Assembly (NCBI RefSeq): GCF_016741855.1
Contig: NZ_JAERRH010000018.1
Coordinates: forward strand, 103,810-167,809
Reading direction: 5' to 3'
DNA length: 64,000 nucleotides
Source of the DNA: Streptomyces musisoli
Lineage (GTDB): Bacteria > Actinomycetota > Actinomycetes > Streptomycetales > Streptomycetaceae
Below the pieces are notes generated by a model, which was not told the origin of the DNA, made no database searches, and saw only the letters and a list, made by a program, of their open reading frames with translations. The position numbers were made by a program, and so were the translations under genes. This document shows positions 8,034-16,643 of the stretch, in pieces. How positions within the stretch are numbered: position 1 is the first letter of the stretch; the number at the start of each line of letters is the position of its first letter.

Positions 8034-8178
8034 ATCACGTGTCCTGACCAGGTACGACACAGAAAACGGGGGAGGCGGTAAAGGGCCGCCGGAAATACGG
8101 TCGCGGCAGCACAAAGCGCGGGTCATCATGACGTCGTGATTCACGGACGCGATGGCTGGGCAGGTGTTGCCGCACCGC

Positions 8179-8199
8179 GCGGACCGTGATGCGGTCCGC
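8179..8199. terminator. 8-bp hairpin downstream of the ankyrin gene
   Basis: GCGGACCG and CGGTCCGC form perfect arms around TGATG. It is 146 bp after the ankyrin stop and 29 bp before a short candidate leader ORF. It could be a terminator of the former or a leader structure of the latter. Confidence 0.45.
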
Positions 8200-8227
8200 A
8201 TGGGCCACCGACGAGAGGCAGAGAGAG

Positions 8228-8287
8228 ATGGTCTACAGCAAGCAAGAGACGGCGGGCGCTCCGACGTTGTGTCACGCGGCCAGGTAG
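8228..8287 (+). CDS. Candidate 19-codon leader ORF upstream of the HEAT-like gene
   Basis: ATG to TAG reads MVYSKQETAGAPTLCHAAR. A purine-rich GAGAGG lies 9 bp upstream. Codons are GC-rich and normal except CAA and TTG. It ends 46 bp before the start of the HEAT-like gene on the same strand, and a hairpin lies just upstream. It could be a translated leader affecting the downstream gene, or chance. No amino-acid run suggests classical attenuation. Conservation across species would decide. Confidence 0.4.
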   Translation: MVYSKQETAGAPTLCHAAR

Positions 8288-8333
8288 TGCGTGTTCCCCG
8301 GTTGCGTCGACGCTTGATGTGAGGCTGTTTCCC

Positions 8334-9752
8334 ATGTTCGATCCGGTCATAGCGCCCAGCGGTACGCTGCTCGGCCTGCTCCAGCGCGGCCGTGGCGACG
8401 GCACGCTGCACGCGCTCACGGCCCCGCGCGCCGAAGCGCTCGCGGCCCTGAACCACTGTGTGCTGCGCGACCCCCGCCACGACTGGCAGGTGGAGAACCG
8501 CTCCCTCTACTACGCCCGGCTCTACCTCGACCTGAACGGCGAGCTGGATGCCGTCGAGGCGCACCTCTTCGACCCCGAGGACGTCGTCGACACCGACGAG
8601 TCACGCACCGGCCTGGCCCTGGCGGTCCTCGGACACCTCGCCTCCTACGGCAGGCGGGACGCCCTCGAACTGCTGCGCAGGTACGCCGCCCACGGCTCCA
8701 ACTGGGCCTGGGCGCTGGACGAGCTGGCCCTGCGGGACGACGACGCGGGCCTGCGCGCCCTCGCCGCCCCCGTCCTGGCCCGCTTCACCACCGATCCCGA
8801 GGGCGAGGCCGAGCTGGCCGCCGCCGTACGCGACGCCTTCGAACCACGGCCCTGGCGGCTGTGGGCCGAGGATCCGCGCACGTCGATCGCCACGCGGGTG
8901 CGCGCCGCCCACGAGGCCGGCTGTTTCGACCGCTGGCAGCGGCAGATGCGTCCCACCGGCCCCCGCCCCGGCTGGAGCGTCCGCGCCGTCTTCGAGTGGG
9001 CCCAGCAGGGCGTGGAGCGCGGCGCCGCCCTCCATGTGCCCGCCGCCCGCTGCCTGGCCGCCGTGGCCGGCCCCGAGGACCGGCCCGAGATCCTCCAGGC
9101 CGCCAGGACCGGCATCGACGGAGCCCGCTGCACCGCCCTGCGCTACCTCGCCGACAGCAACGACCCCGACGCCCTCGACCTGATCGAGGCCGCGGTCACC
9201 GACGGCACGTCGGTCGTCGTGGAGGCCGCCGTCGACGCCTTCGAACGGATGCGCAGCGTCGTCGCCGTCGACCGCGCCCGCGGCTGGGCCCAGCGCCCCG
9301 ACGCGCTCGGCGCCGCCGCCGGGCGCATGCTCGCCTGCCGGGGCGGTACCCAGGACCGCGACCTCGTCCTCGCCGCCCTCCGCGAGGCCGTACGCGGCGA
9401 GGGCCCGGACGCACCCACCCTGTGGACCCTCGTGGACGGTGCCGGACGCCTCGGCATCGCCTGCGCCGCCCCCGTCCTGCGCCACGTCTACCGCGAGACG
9501 GCCTCCTCCCACCTCCGCGGCCGCGCCGCCCGCGCGCTGGCCGCCACCGATCCCTCCTTCGCCACCGGCTTCGCCGTCGAATGCCTGTGGGACTGCGAGG
9601 AGACCACCCGCGAGATCGCCGCCCGGCACGCCGAGACCGGCGACACCCGGGTCGTGGAGCGACTGCGCCGCCTGGCCGTCGATCCGGCCGAGGAGGCCGA
9701 GGTGCAGACGGCGGTACGCAGCCGCTTCGGCCCCGACGCGACGCTCGGCTGA
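8334..9752 (+). CDS. HEAT-like repeat protein
   Basis: A 472-residue helical protein of alternating short helices (GLALAVLGHLASYG, DALELLRRYAAHG, LRGRAARALAATDP), consistent with HEAT/ARM-type repeats. There is no signal peptide, membrane segment or catalytic motif. Such proteins usually act as scaffolds. The ATG at 8334 has GAGG at 8321-8324; a GTG five codons earlier is the alternative. The last codons run into a 36-bp tandem repeat that continues downstream. Function is unknown. Confidence 0.75.
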   Translation: MFDPVIAPSGTLLGLLQRGRGDGTLHALTAPRAEALAALNHCVLRDPRHDWQVENRSLYYARLYLDLNGELDAVEAHLFDPEDVVDTDESRTGLALAVLGHLASYGRRDALELLRRYAAHGSNWAWALDELALRDDDAGLRALAAPVLARFTTDPEGEAELAAAVRDAFEPRPWRLWAEDPRTSIATRVRAAHEAGCFDRWQRQMRPTGPRPGWSVRAVFEWAQQGVERGAALHVPAARCLAAVAGPEDRPEILQAARTGIDGARCTALRYLADSNDPDALDLIEAAVTDGTSVVVEAAVDAFERMRSVVAVDRARGWAQRPDALGAAAGRMLACRGGTQDRDLVLAALREAVRGEGPDAPTLWTLVDGAGRLGIACAAPVLRHVYRETASSHLRGRAARALAATDPSFATGFAVECLWDCEETTREIAARHAETGDTRVVERLRRLAVDPAEEAEVQTAVRSRFGPDATLG

Positions 9753-9885
9753 CACCGAGCACCGGCTTGGGCCGTGACGCTCGGCTGACACCGCGCACCG
9801 GCTTGGGCCGTGACGCTCGGCTGACACACCGCGCACCGGCATGGGCCGTGACGCTCGGCCGAGACCGCGCACCGGCCGGGCCGCG
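9740..9885 (+). repeat. 36-bp tandem repeat, about four units
   Basis: Units begin GACGCTCGGCTGACACCG at 9740, 9776, 9812 and 9850, so spacing is 36, 36 and 38 bp. The first unit supplies the last four codons and stop of the HEAT-like gene. The fourth degenerates into shorter GCGCACCGGCCGG copies. Units do not form strong hairpins and lack spacers, so this is a minisatellite-like repeat and not a CRISPR. Confidence 0.85.
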
Positions 9886-9981
9886 CACCGGCCGGACCCG
9901 GGGTGGGCTGAGCCCGCGCCGGCCGGTCCCCACTCGCGCAACCCGCCCGGGCGGACGACCGCCCGGCGCGTGAACACCGGG

Positions 9982-9995
9982 TGACCCGCGGGTCA
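9982..9995. promoter_or_regulatory. 14-bp perfect palindrome upstream of the glycosyltransferase operon
   Basis: TGACCCGCGGGTCA is fully self-complementary and lies 118 bp before the first glycosyltransferase start. It is a possible operator; it could also be a short terminator stem for the HEAT-like gene. Confidence 0.3.
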
Positions 9996-10112
9996 GGCGG
10001 CCATGACGGCAGCCTGACCTGCTCGGGTGCGCAGTCCAACGCTCATAGGACGTTCCCCGCGCGGAAAGATCTAAGTCGACGCCGGCACGTCCGGCGCGGC
10101 GACAACACCCGT

Positions 10113-11240
10113 ATGCGTGTCGTCATCGTGACCGAATCCTTTCCCCCCGATGTGAACGGCGTGGCCCACTGCACGCTCCAGACCGCCCGGCACCTCGTAG
10201 ACCGCGGTCACCACCCGCTCGTCGTCGCCCCCGCCCCCGCGCCCGGCAGCGGCCCGGACACGGACGCCCCGTGCCCGGTCGTCCGGGTTCCCTCCCTCCC
10301 GCTCCCCGGCTACCCCCAGGTCCGCGTCTCCCTGCCCAGCCGGCGGCTGGCCGCGGCCCTCGTCTCGCACCGGCCCGACGTGGTCCACCTGGCCAGCCCC
10401 TTCGTCCTCGGCGTCCGCGGCATGGCGGCCGCCGCCCGGCTCGGTGTCCCCGCCGTCGCCGTCTACCAGACCGACCTGGCCGGATACGCCCGCACCTACA
10501 TGGGCGCCGGAGAGGCCGCCGCCTGGCGGCGGATCCGCTCCGTGCACGCCGCCGCCGACCGCACCCTGGCCCCCTCCAGCGCGGCCCGCACCGACCTCGA
10601 GACGCACGGCGTACCGCGCGTACGGCTGTGGCCGCGCGGCGTCGACACCGTACGTTTCCGGCCGGAGCACCGTGACGAGGCGCTGCGCCGTGAACTCGCC
10701 CCCGGCGGCGAGCTGATCGTCGGCTACGTCGGCCGGCTCGCCCCCGAGAAGCACGTCGAACTGCTCTCCGGAGTCTGCGGGCTGCCCGGCCTGCGGGTCG
10801 TGGTCGTGGGCGACGGCCCGAGCCAGGCGCACCTGTCCGAGGCCCTGCCCGGCGCCGTCTTCCTCGGCCGCCGCACCGGCGGTGAACTGGCCCGCATCTT
10901 CGCCTCGCTGGACCTGTTCGTGCACACCGGCCCCTTCGAGACCTTCTGCCAGACCGTCCAGGAGGCCATGGCCAGCGGTGTCCCGGTCGTCGCACCCGCC
11001 GCCGGCGGCCCGCTCGACCTGGTCGCCCACGGCCGGACCGGTCTGCTCGTGCCGCCGCGCGACGCCGACGCCGTCCAGGAGGCCGTCCGGGCCCTGGCCG
11101 CCGATCCCGCGCGGCGGGCCGCGTACGGCGCCGCCGCCCGCGCCATGGTCGACGGCCGCACCTGGGCCGCCGTCGGTGACCAGCTGATCGGCCACTACGA
11201 CGACGTACTCGCGACCCGGAAGACGGCGGTGGCGGCATGA
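10113..11240 (+). CDS. GT4 glycosyltransferase, MgtA/PimB-like alpha-mannosyltransferase
   Basis: 375 residues with the two-Rossmann GT-B fold. The start RVVIVTESFPPDVNGVAHCT, the donor-domain entry GYVGRLAPEKHVELL and the E-x7-E region PFETFCQTVQEAMASGVPVV are typical of actinobacterial GDP-mannose-dependent alpha-mannosyltransferases such as MgtA. It likely adds mannose to a lipid or cell-wall acceptor at the inner membrane face. The ATG at 10113 starts the conserved beta-strand; no clear ribosome site precedes it, so the mRNA may be leaderless or the start imprecise. It overlaps the next glycosyltransferase by 4 bp. The exact sugar is inferred. Confidence 0.85.
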   Translation: MRVVIVTESFPPDVNGVAHCTLQTARHLVDRGHHPLVVAPAPAPGSGPDTDAPCPVVRVPSLPLPGYPQVRVSLPSRRLAAALVSHRPDVVHLASPFVLGVRGMAAAARLGVPAVAVYQTDLAGYARTYMGAGEAAAWRRIRSVHAAADRTLAPSSAARTDLETHGVPRVRLWPRGVDTVRFRPEHRDEALRRELAPGGELIVGYVGRLAPEKHVELLSGVCGLPGLRVVVVGDGPSQAHLSEALPGAVFLGRRTGGELARIFASLDLFVHTGPFETFCQTVQEAMASGVPVVAPAAGGPLDLVAHGRTGLLVPPRDADAVQEAVRALAADPARRAAYGAAARAMVDGRTWAAVGDQLIGHYDDVLATRKTAVAA

Positions 11241-12412
11241 CCGGACCCTCCCTGCGCATCGTCCGCCTCGCCAACTTCGTCGCCCCCAACTCCGGCGGCC
11301 TGCGCACCGCCCTGCGCGAACTCGGCAAGGGCTTCGGGGCGGCGGGTCACGAACCCGTCCTGATAGTGCCCGGCGACCGGCACACCGACCACGACACCGA
11401 GCAGGGCCGCGTGATCACCCTGCCCGGCCCGCTGCTGCCCGGCACCGGCGGCTACCGCGTCCTCACCGACAAGCGGCGCGTGGCCGCCCTCCTGGAGGAA
11501 CTGGTCCCGGACCGCCTGGAGGTCTCCGACCGGACCACCCTGCGCTGGACCGGCCGCTGGGCCCGCCGCGCGCGCGTGCCCGCCGTGATGGTCTCCCACG
11601 AGACCGCCGACGGCGTGCTGCGCACCTGGGGCCTGCCCGAGCCGCTCGCCCGGCGCACCGCCGACTCCCTCAACACCCGCACCGCGCACGTCTACTCGCG
11701 GGTGGTGTGCACCACCGAGTTCGCCGAGCGCGAGTTCGTGCGCATCGGCGCCCGCAATGTCGTACGCGCCCCGCTGGGGGTCGACCTGATGGAACGCCAC
11801 CCCGCTCTGCGCGACCCCGGCCTGCGTGCCCGCCACGCGCGCGTGGACGAGGCGCTGCTCGTGATGGCCTCCCGGCTGTCGGTCGAGAAGCGCCCCGGCA
11901 CGGCCCTGGACGCCCTGGAGGCGCTGCTGCGCCGGCGGCGGCGTGCCGTGCTCGTGGTCGCCGGGGACGGGCCGCTGCGGGCCCGGCTCGAGCAGCGCGC
12001 GCGGGACCGCGGGCTCCCGGTGACCTTCCTGGGGCATGTCTCCGGCCGGGCGGCCCTCGGCGCGCTCCAGGCGTCCGCGGACGTGTGCCTCGCGCCCGGA
12101 CCCGCCGAGACCTTCGGACTGGCCGCCCTGGAGGCCATGGCCTGCGGCACGCCCGTGGTGGCGAGCGCCTCGTCCGCGCTGCCGGAGGTCATCGGGTCCG
12201 CCGGGGCCACCGCGGCCGGAACCGGAGAGGCGTTCGCGGACGCCGTGGAGCGGCTGCTGGACCGCGACGAGGGCGAGCGGCGGGACGCGGCACGCGCGCG
12301 TGCGGAGTGCTTCGGCTGGGGAGCGGCCGTGGAGGCGTTCCTGGCGGCCCACGACGCGGAGGTCCTGTGCCGCACCGGCTCTCGTTCCGCCACGCCGGGG
12401 GCCGCGGCATGA
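11237..12412 (+). CDS. GT4 glycosyltransferase
   Basis: 391 residues, GT-B fold. The N-terminal domain has NSGGLRTALRELGKGF, an acceptor-side loop of GT4 enzymes. The donor site is visible as ASRLSVEKRPGTALDAL and PAETFGLAALEAMACGTPVV (E-x7-E motif). It starts inside the stop of the preceding transferase and its own stop overlaps the GDSL gene (both ATGA), so the three are translationally coupled. The product is probably a mannosylated or glycosylated lipid, but donor and acceptor cannot be named from the sequence. Confidence 0.85.
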   Translation: MTGPSLRIVRLANFVAPNSGGLRTALRELGKGFGAAGHEPVLIVPGDRHTDHDTEQGRVITLPGPLLPGTGGYRVLTDKRRVAALLEELVPDRLEVSDRTTLRWTGRWARRARVPAVMVSHETADGVLRTWGLPEPLARRTADSLNTRTAHVYSRVVCTTEFAEREFVRIGARNVVRAPLGVDLMERHPALRDPGLRARHARVDEALLVMASRLSVEKRPGTALDALEALLRRRRRAVLVVAGDGPLRARLEQRARDRGLPVTFLGHVSGRAALGALQASADVCLAPGPAETFGLAALEAMACGTPVVASASSALPEVIGSAGATAAGTGEAFADAVERLLDRDEGERRDAARARAECFGWGAAVEAFLAAHDAEVLCRTGSRSATPGAAA

Positions 12413-13476
12413 GACCTGTCCGCTTCGTCGCCCTCGGGGACTCGCTGACCGAGGGCGTGGGCGACCCGGTCGAGGCGGGATGGCGGGGCTGGGCCGCACT
12501 GCTGGCGGCCTCCCTCGCCGAGGACAGCGAGCAGGTGCGGTTCACCAACCTCGCGGTCAGCGGGGCCCAGACCCGCGACGTGCTGGAACGGCAGACGCCC
12601 GTCGGCCTGGAACTGCGCCCCGACCTGGTGTCCGTGGTCGTCGGCGTCAACGACACCCTGCGCCACACCTTCGACATCCACGCCGTGGCCGCCAACCTCG
12701 ACCACGTCTACGCGGCCTTCGCCCGCCGGGGCGCCACCCTCCTCACCGCCTGCCTGCCCGACCCCGGCGCGATGCTCGGACTGCCGGACGCCCTGGCCCG
12801 TCCGCTGGCCCGCCGGCAGCGGGCGGTCAACGAGGTCGTCCACGCGCTGTCCGGCCGCTACGGCGCCGTCCACCTGCACGCGGCGGACGGTGTCCGGGTC
12901 ACCGACCGGACCCTGTGGAGCGCGGACCGGCTGCACCCCGGCGAGCGCGGGCACCGGCAACTGGCCGCCCGCTACCACGCGATGCTCGCCGAAGCGGGCC
13001 GGGCGAGCGGACGGCCGCCCTCGCCCGAACCGGAGTTCCCCGCGCCGACCCGTACGGCGAGCCTGTGGTGGCTGGCCACGGCCGGGACCGGCTGGGTGGT
13101 GCGGCGCTGCACCGACCTGCTGCCCCAGCTGCTGCGCCTGGCCGCCGACGAGCTGCACCATCGCGCCCGGGGCACCGGCGCCCACCTGGACCTGCGTGCC
13201 TCGGCGGCCGTCGCCGCCGCCCTCGCGGCCCTTCCGGCGGCCACCGGAGACGGCGCCGTCGCGGCCCGTCCGGTGGCTACCGGACACGGCGCCGTCGCGG
13301 CCCGTCCGGTGGCTACCGGACACGGCGCCGAGGCTCGGCGGCGGCGGACCGGCGAGCGGGGGGCCGTGCCGGAGACGGCCCTCGAAGCCGTGCCGGTTCA
13401 GCGGCGGCGGACCGGCGAGGCGGCGGATGCGGAGGAGTCCCCGCGGCCGTGCCGGTCCGGCGGCGCACCGGCGTGA
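12409..13476 (+). CDS. SGNH/GDSL hydrolase with repeat-rich tail
   Basis: 355 residues. Residues 1-200 form an SGNH esterase/lipase domain: GDSLTEG (block I, nucleophile Ser), GVND (block III Asn) and DRLHPGERGH (block V Asp/His). No signal peptide is present, so it acts in the cytoplasm or at the membrane. A possible amphipathic segment (SLWWLATAGTGWVVRRCTDL) follows at about 220. The C-terminal 80 residues include a 12-residue repeat (ATGHGAVAARPV) and a basic RRRRTGE tail. Coupled to two glycosyltransferases, it may deacylate or acylate their product. Confidence 0.8.
   Translation: MRPVRFVALGDSLTEGVGDPVEAGWRGWAALLAASLAEDSEQVRFTNLAVSGAQTRDVLERQTPVGLELRPDLVSVVVGVNDTLRHTFDIHAVAANLDHVYAAFARRGATLLTACLPDPGAMLGLPDALARPLARRQRAVNEVVHALSGRYGAVHLHAADGVRVTDRTLWSADRLHPGERGHRQLAARYHAMLAEAGRASGRPPSPEPEFPAPTRTASLWWLATAGTGWVVRRCTDLLPQLLRLAADELHHRARGTGAHLDLRASAAVAAALAALPAATGDGAVAARPVATGHGAVAARPVATGHGAEARRRRTGERGAVPETALEAVPVQRRRTGEAADAEESPRPCRSGGAPA
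13237..13332 (+). repeat. 36-bp in-frame tandem repeat in the GDSL gene
   Basis: Two full units and one partial unit (13237, 13273, 13309) encode ATG(D/H)GAVAARPV. The second and third units are identical over their shared length, which indicates recent duplication. The period equals that of the noncoding repeat at 9740-9885, but the sequence differs. Confidence 0.85.
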
Positions 13477-13516
13477 GCGCGGAGGGGCCGGACGCCGCCG
13501 CCGAGGCCGTCGGGGC

Positions 13517-14386
13517 TCAGCGTCGGCGGACCGGTACGAAGCGGACCGGGGTGCCCGGCAGCGCCTGCGCGGCGGCCGGCAGGTCGGCGGCGCGGACCAC
13601 CGCGATCACCGGGTAGCCGCCGGTGGTCGGATGGTCCGCCAGGAACACCACCGGGCGCCCGTCCGGCGGTACCTGGACGGCGCCGAGCACCATCCCCTCG
13701 CTGGGGAGTTCACCGGGCCGGGCCCGTTCCAGGACGGGCCCCTCGGTGCGCAGGCCGATGCGGTTGCTCGCCGCGGCGACCCGGTACACGCGCGTGGTCA
13801 GGTCCCGGACCGCCCGCGCCGTGAACCAGTCGTCGCGCGGGCCCGGCGTCACCCGCAGCACCAGTTCGGCGGGCGGGCGCGGCTGCGGCACGCCGTCCAC
13901 GCGCGCGGGCGGGCCGGCCGGGACGCCCAGCGGCAGCACCATGCCGACCGCGAGCGGGGCCGGGCCCAGGCCGGACAGCAGGTCGGTGGCGCGGCTGCCG
14001 AGGACCGGCTCCACGGCGATGCCCCCGCAGACGGCCACATAGCCGCGTACGCCTGCCGTGGCGGTGCCCACCTCCAGCAACTCGCCCGGCGGCACCACGA
14101 CCGGGGCTCCCCACGCGGCCGGGCGCCCGCCGACCGACACCGGGCAGGGCGCACCCCCGACCGCGACGGTCACCGAGGAACGCGGCCGCAGCGCGCAGCC
14201 GTCGAGGGTGGTCTCCAGGACGGCGGCGTCCGGCGGATTGCCGACGAGCCGGTTCACCAGCGCGGCGGCGGACGGGTCGAGCGCCCCGGAGCGGGGGACG
14301 CCGAGATGCGCGTACCCCGGCCGCCCACGGTCCTGCACGGTGGTCAGCGCCCCGGCGCGCACCACGACGAGCGCACGGTCGGTCAT
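13517..14386 (-). CDS. pxpC: 5-oxoprolinase subunit PxpC (biotin-dependent carboxylase-like fold)
   Basis: 289 residues matching the KipA/PxpC family. TTVQDRGRPGYAHLGVPRSG near the N-terminus is the family signature, with GGIAVEPVLGSRATDLL in the middle and SEGMVLGAVQVPPDG and DHPTTGGYPVIA near the end. With PxpA and PxpB it forms the ATP-dependent enzyme that opens 5-oxoproline (pyroglutamate) to glutamate. Its ATG at 14386 overlaps the PxpB stop by 4 bp. It is the last gene of a five-gene minus-strand operon under a GntR regulator. Confidence 0.93.
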   Translation of the reverse strand: MTDRALVVVRAGALTTVQDRGRPGYAHLGVPRSGALDPSAAALVNRLVGNPPDAAVLETTLDGCALRPRSSVTVAVGGAPCPVSVGGRPAAWGAPVVVPPGELLEVGTATAGVRGYVAVCGGIAVEPVLGSRATDLLSGLGPAPLAVGMVLPLGVPAGPPARVDGVPQPRPPAELVLRVTPGPRDDWFTARAVRDLTTRVYRVAAASNRIGLRTEGPVLERARPGELPSEGMVLGAVQVPPDGRPVVFLADHPTTGGYPVIAVVRAADLPAAAQALPGTPVRFVPVRRR

Positions 14387-15000
14387 GCGCCCTCCACCGG
14401 TACGAACCGCACACGTGCCCCCGGTGCCAGCAGCGCGGCCGGTACCCGCGCGTGGTCCCAGAGAACCGCGTCCGTCGTGCCGATCAGCTGCCAGCCGCCC
14501 GGTGAGGAGCGCGGGTACACGCCCGTGTACGGTCCGGCCAGCGCCACGGCGCCGGCGGGGACCGCGGTGCGCGGGGTGGCGCGGCGCGGGACGTCGTAGC
14601 GGTCCGGCAGCCCGGTGAGGTAGCCGAAGCCGGGGGCGAAGCCGCAGAAGGCCACCGTGAACTCGGTACCGGCGTGGATGCGGGCCGCCTCCCGCTCGGT
14701 CACCCCCCAGCGCCCGGCGACCGCCGCGAGGTCCGGGCCGTCGTAGCGCACGGGCAGTTCGATCAGCTCACGCGCGCGTGAGGGCACCTCCGGCACCCGG
14801 GCGGCGGTCAGTTCCGCCGCGCGGCGGGCCGGATCGTCCACCCCGTCGAGCAGCACCGTACGGGCCGCCGGGACGATCTCGCGGACGGTGAGCGCGCCCG
14901 CCGCGCGGCGCCGCAGCAGCTCGGCGTGCAGGGCCTGCGCCTCCTCCCCGGAGGACGCCTCGACGAGCAGCGCGTCGTCGCCGACGCGGAGCGCCCTCAC
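14383..15000 (-). CDS. pxpB: 5-oxoprolinase subunit PxpB
   Basis: 205 residues, KipI/PxpB family. The signature segment GTEFTVAFCGFAPGFGYLTG is followed by VPAGAVALAGPYTGVYP and SPGGWQLIGTT. It partners PxpC in activating 5-oxoproline with ATP. The GTG at 15000 overlaps the PxpA stop (GTGA), and the preceding frame is not conserved. At 205 residues it is slightly shorter than E. coli PxpB but complete. Confidence 0.93.
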   Translation of the reverse strand: MRALRVGDDALLVEASSGEEAQALHAELLRRRAAGALTVREIVPAARTVLLDGVDDPARRAAELTAARVPEVPSRARELIELPVRYDGPDLAAVAGRWGVTEREAARIHAGTEFTVAFCGFAPGFGYLTGLPDRYDVPRRATPRTAVPAGAVALAGPYTGVYPRSSPGGWQLIGTTDAVLWDHARVPAALLAPGARVRFVPVEGA

Positions 15001-15755
15001 GCGAACGCCTCCACCCGTACGCCCGCCGCCGCCAGCCGCTCGCGCACTCGCCGGGCCAGGCCGACCGCGCCGGGCGTGTCGCCGTGCAGGCACAGCGACC
15101 GGGCCCGGACCCGGATCCGGGTGCCGGAGTGCGCGAGGACCGCGCCGGTGCGCGCGAGGCTCACCGAGCGCTCGACGACGGCGTCCGGGTCGCTCACCAC
15201 GGCGCCCTCGCGGTCGCGCGGCACCAGCGTGCCCTCGTCGGTGTACGCCCGGTCCGCGAAGGCCTCCGTGACGGCCGGCAGCCCCGCCGCCGCGGCCAGC
15301 TCCAGCAGCCGTGACCCGGGCAGCCCCAGCACCGGCAGCGAGGCGTCGGCCAGGCACACGCCCTCGATCACCGCGCGGGCCTGCTCCGCGTCGTGCACCA
15401 CCCGGTTGTAGAGCGCGCCGTGCGGCTTCACGTACGCCACCCGCGCCCCCGCCGCCCGCGCGAACACCTCCAGAGCGCCGATCTGGTAGGCCACTTCGGC
15501 CGCCAGCTCGGCGGGCGGCACATCCATCGCGCGCCGCCCGAACCCGGCCAGGTCCCGGTAGGAGACCTGCGCGCCGATCGTCACCCCTCGCTCGGCCGCC
15601 AGTTCGCACACCCGGCGCATGGTGGCCGCGTCCCCGGCGTGGAAGCCGCAGGCCACGTTGGCGCTGGTGACGACGGACAGCAGCTGCTCGTCGTCGGTCA
15701 GCCGCCAGCGGCCGAAGCCCTCGCCGAGGTCGGCGTTCAGATCGATCGCTGTCAT
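14997..15755 (-). CDS. pxpA: 5-oxoprolinase subunit PxpA (LamB/YcsF family)
   Basis: 252 residues. IDLNADLGEGFG at the N-terminus, NVACGFHAGD, YVKPHGALYN and LHGDTPGAV are the metal and substrate motifs of the LamB/YcsF family. It is the hydrolytic subunit that completes 5-oxoproline cleavage to L-glutamate. The length is normal. It lies 48 bp after the DUF1445 gene and is coupled to pxpB. Confidence 0.94.
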   Translation of the reverse strand: MTAIDLNADLGEGFGRWRLTDDEQLLSVVTSANVACGFHAGDAATMRRVCELAAERGVTIGAQVSYRDLAGFGRRAMDVPPAELAAEVAYQIGALEVFARAAGARVAYVKPHGALYNRVVHDAEQARAVIEGVCLADASLPVLGLPGSRLLELAAAAGLPAVTEAFADRAYTDEGTLVPRDREGAVVSDPDAVVERSVSLARTGAVLAHSGTRIRVRARSLCLHGDTPGAVGLARRVRERLAAAGVRVEAFA

Positions 15756-15803
15756 GGTGTTCTCGTGTCTCCGGTTCTCGTACGGGCTGCGGGCGGACCG
15801 GCC

Positions 15804-16643
15804 TCAGTCGACGCCGACCAGCCGGTACTGCTCGTCGCGGGCGTCGGTCAGGAACATGTGGCCCGGTGCGTGCGTGATCGCGAACGGCGGGCGGGAGGCC
15901 GTCACGGCCGCCTGCGGAGTCACCCCGCAGGCCCAGAACACCGGGATGTCGCCGTCGGCGAGGGCGACCGGGTCCCCGAAGTCGGGCCGGTCCAGGTCCC
16001 CGATGCCGAGCGCCGCGGGGTCCCCGCAGTGCACCGGGCCGCCGTGCACGGCCGGCAGCAGACTGCTCTCCCTGATCGCGGCACCCAGATGCTCGGGCGG
16101 CACCGGCCGCATGGACACCACCATCGGCCCGCGCAGCCGGCCCGCCTCGCGGCAGGCCCGGCCGGTCACGTACATCGGCACGTTCCGGCCCTGCTCGACG
16201 TGCCGGATCGGCACACCCGCCCGGGCCAGCGCCCACTCGAAGGTGAAGCTGCATCCGAGCAGGAACGACACCAGGTCGTCGCGCCAGTACGGGCGCGCGT
16301 CCGTGGGTTCGTCCACCAGCTCGCCGTCCTGCCACACCCGGTAGCGCGGCAGGTCGGTGCGCAGGTCGGCGCCCTCGGCGAGGACGGTCTGCGGGGAGCC
16401 GGCGTCCGTGACGTCGAGCACGGGGCAGGGCTTGGGGTTGCGCTGGCAGAACAGCAGCGTGTCGTAGGCCCAGTCGGCGGGCACCGCGATCAGGTTGGCC
16501 TGAGTGTGGCCCGCCGCGACCCCGGCGGTGGGCCCGGCGAGGCCCTCGCGGAAGCGGGCCCGCGCCGTCTGCGGGCTCCACGCGTGCGCGTGGGCGTCGA
16601 CGGTGGTGACGGGACGGTCCTCCGTACGGTTCTCCCGGGTCAC
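15804..16643 (-). CDS. DUF1445 (D-glutamate cyclase family) protein
   Basis: 279 residues of the YcsI/DUF1445 family, often annotated as putative hydro-lyase. Visible motifs are AGHTQANLIAVPADWAYD, FLLGCSFTFEWAL, NVPMYVTG and FWACGVTPQAA. The mammalian member of this family converts D-glutamate to 5-oxo-D-proline, which fits a gene inside a 5-oxoprolinase operon. The GTG at 16643 follows GAGGGAACTGAC and overlaps the MFS stop (GTGA). The precise reaction here is inferred from family and context. Confidence 0.85.
   Translation of the reverse strand: MTRENRTEDRPVTTVDAHAHAWSPQTARARFREGLAGPTAGVAAGHTQANLIAVPADWAYDTLLFCQRNPKPCPVLDVTDAGSPQTVLAEGADLRTDLPRYRVWQDGELVDEPTDARPYWRDDLVSFLLGCSFTFEWALARAGVPIRHVEQGRNVPMYVTGRACREAGRLRGPMVVSMRPVPPEHLGAAIRESSLLPAVHGGPVHCGDPAALGIGDLDRPDFGDPVALADGDIPVFWACGVTPQAAVTASRPPFAITHAPGHMFLTDARDEQYRLVGVD

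Noticed and set aside
9740..9885. The 36-bp repeat considered as a CRISPR array
   Set aside because: There are no spacers between units and unit ends decay; this is a simple tandem repeat.
10113..13476. The glycosyltransferase/GDSL operon as part of a natural-product cluster
   Set aside because: No polyketide, peptide, terpene or tailoring genes surround it; a lipid or cell-envelope mannosylation role is simpler.
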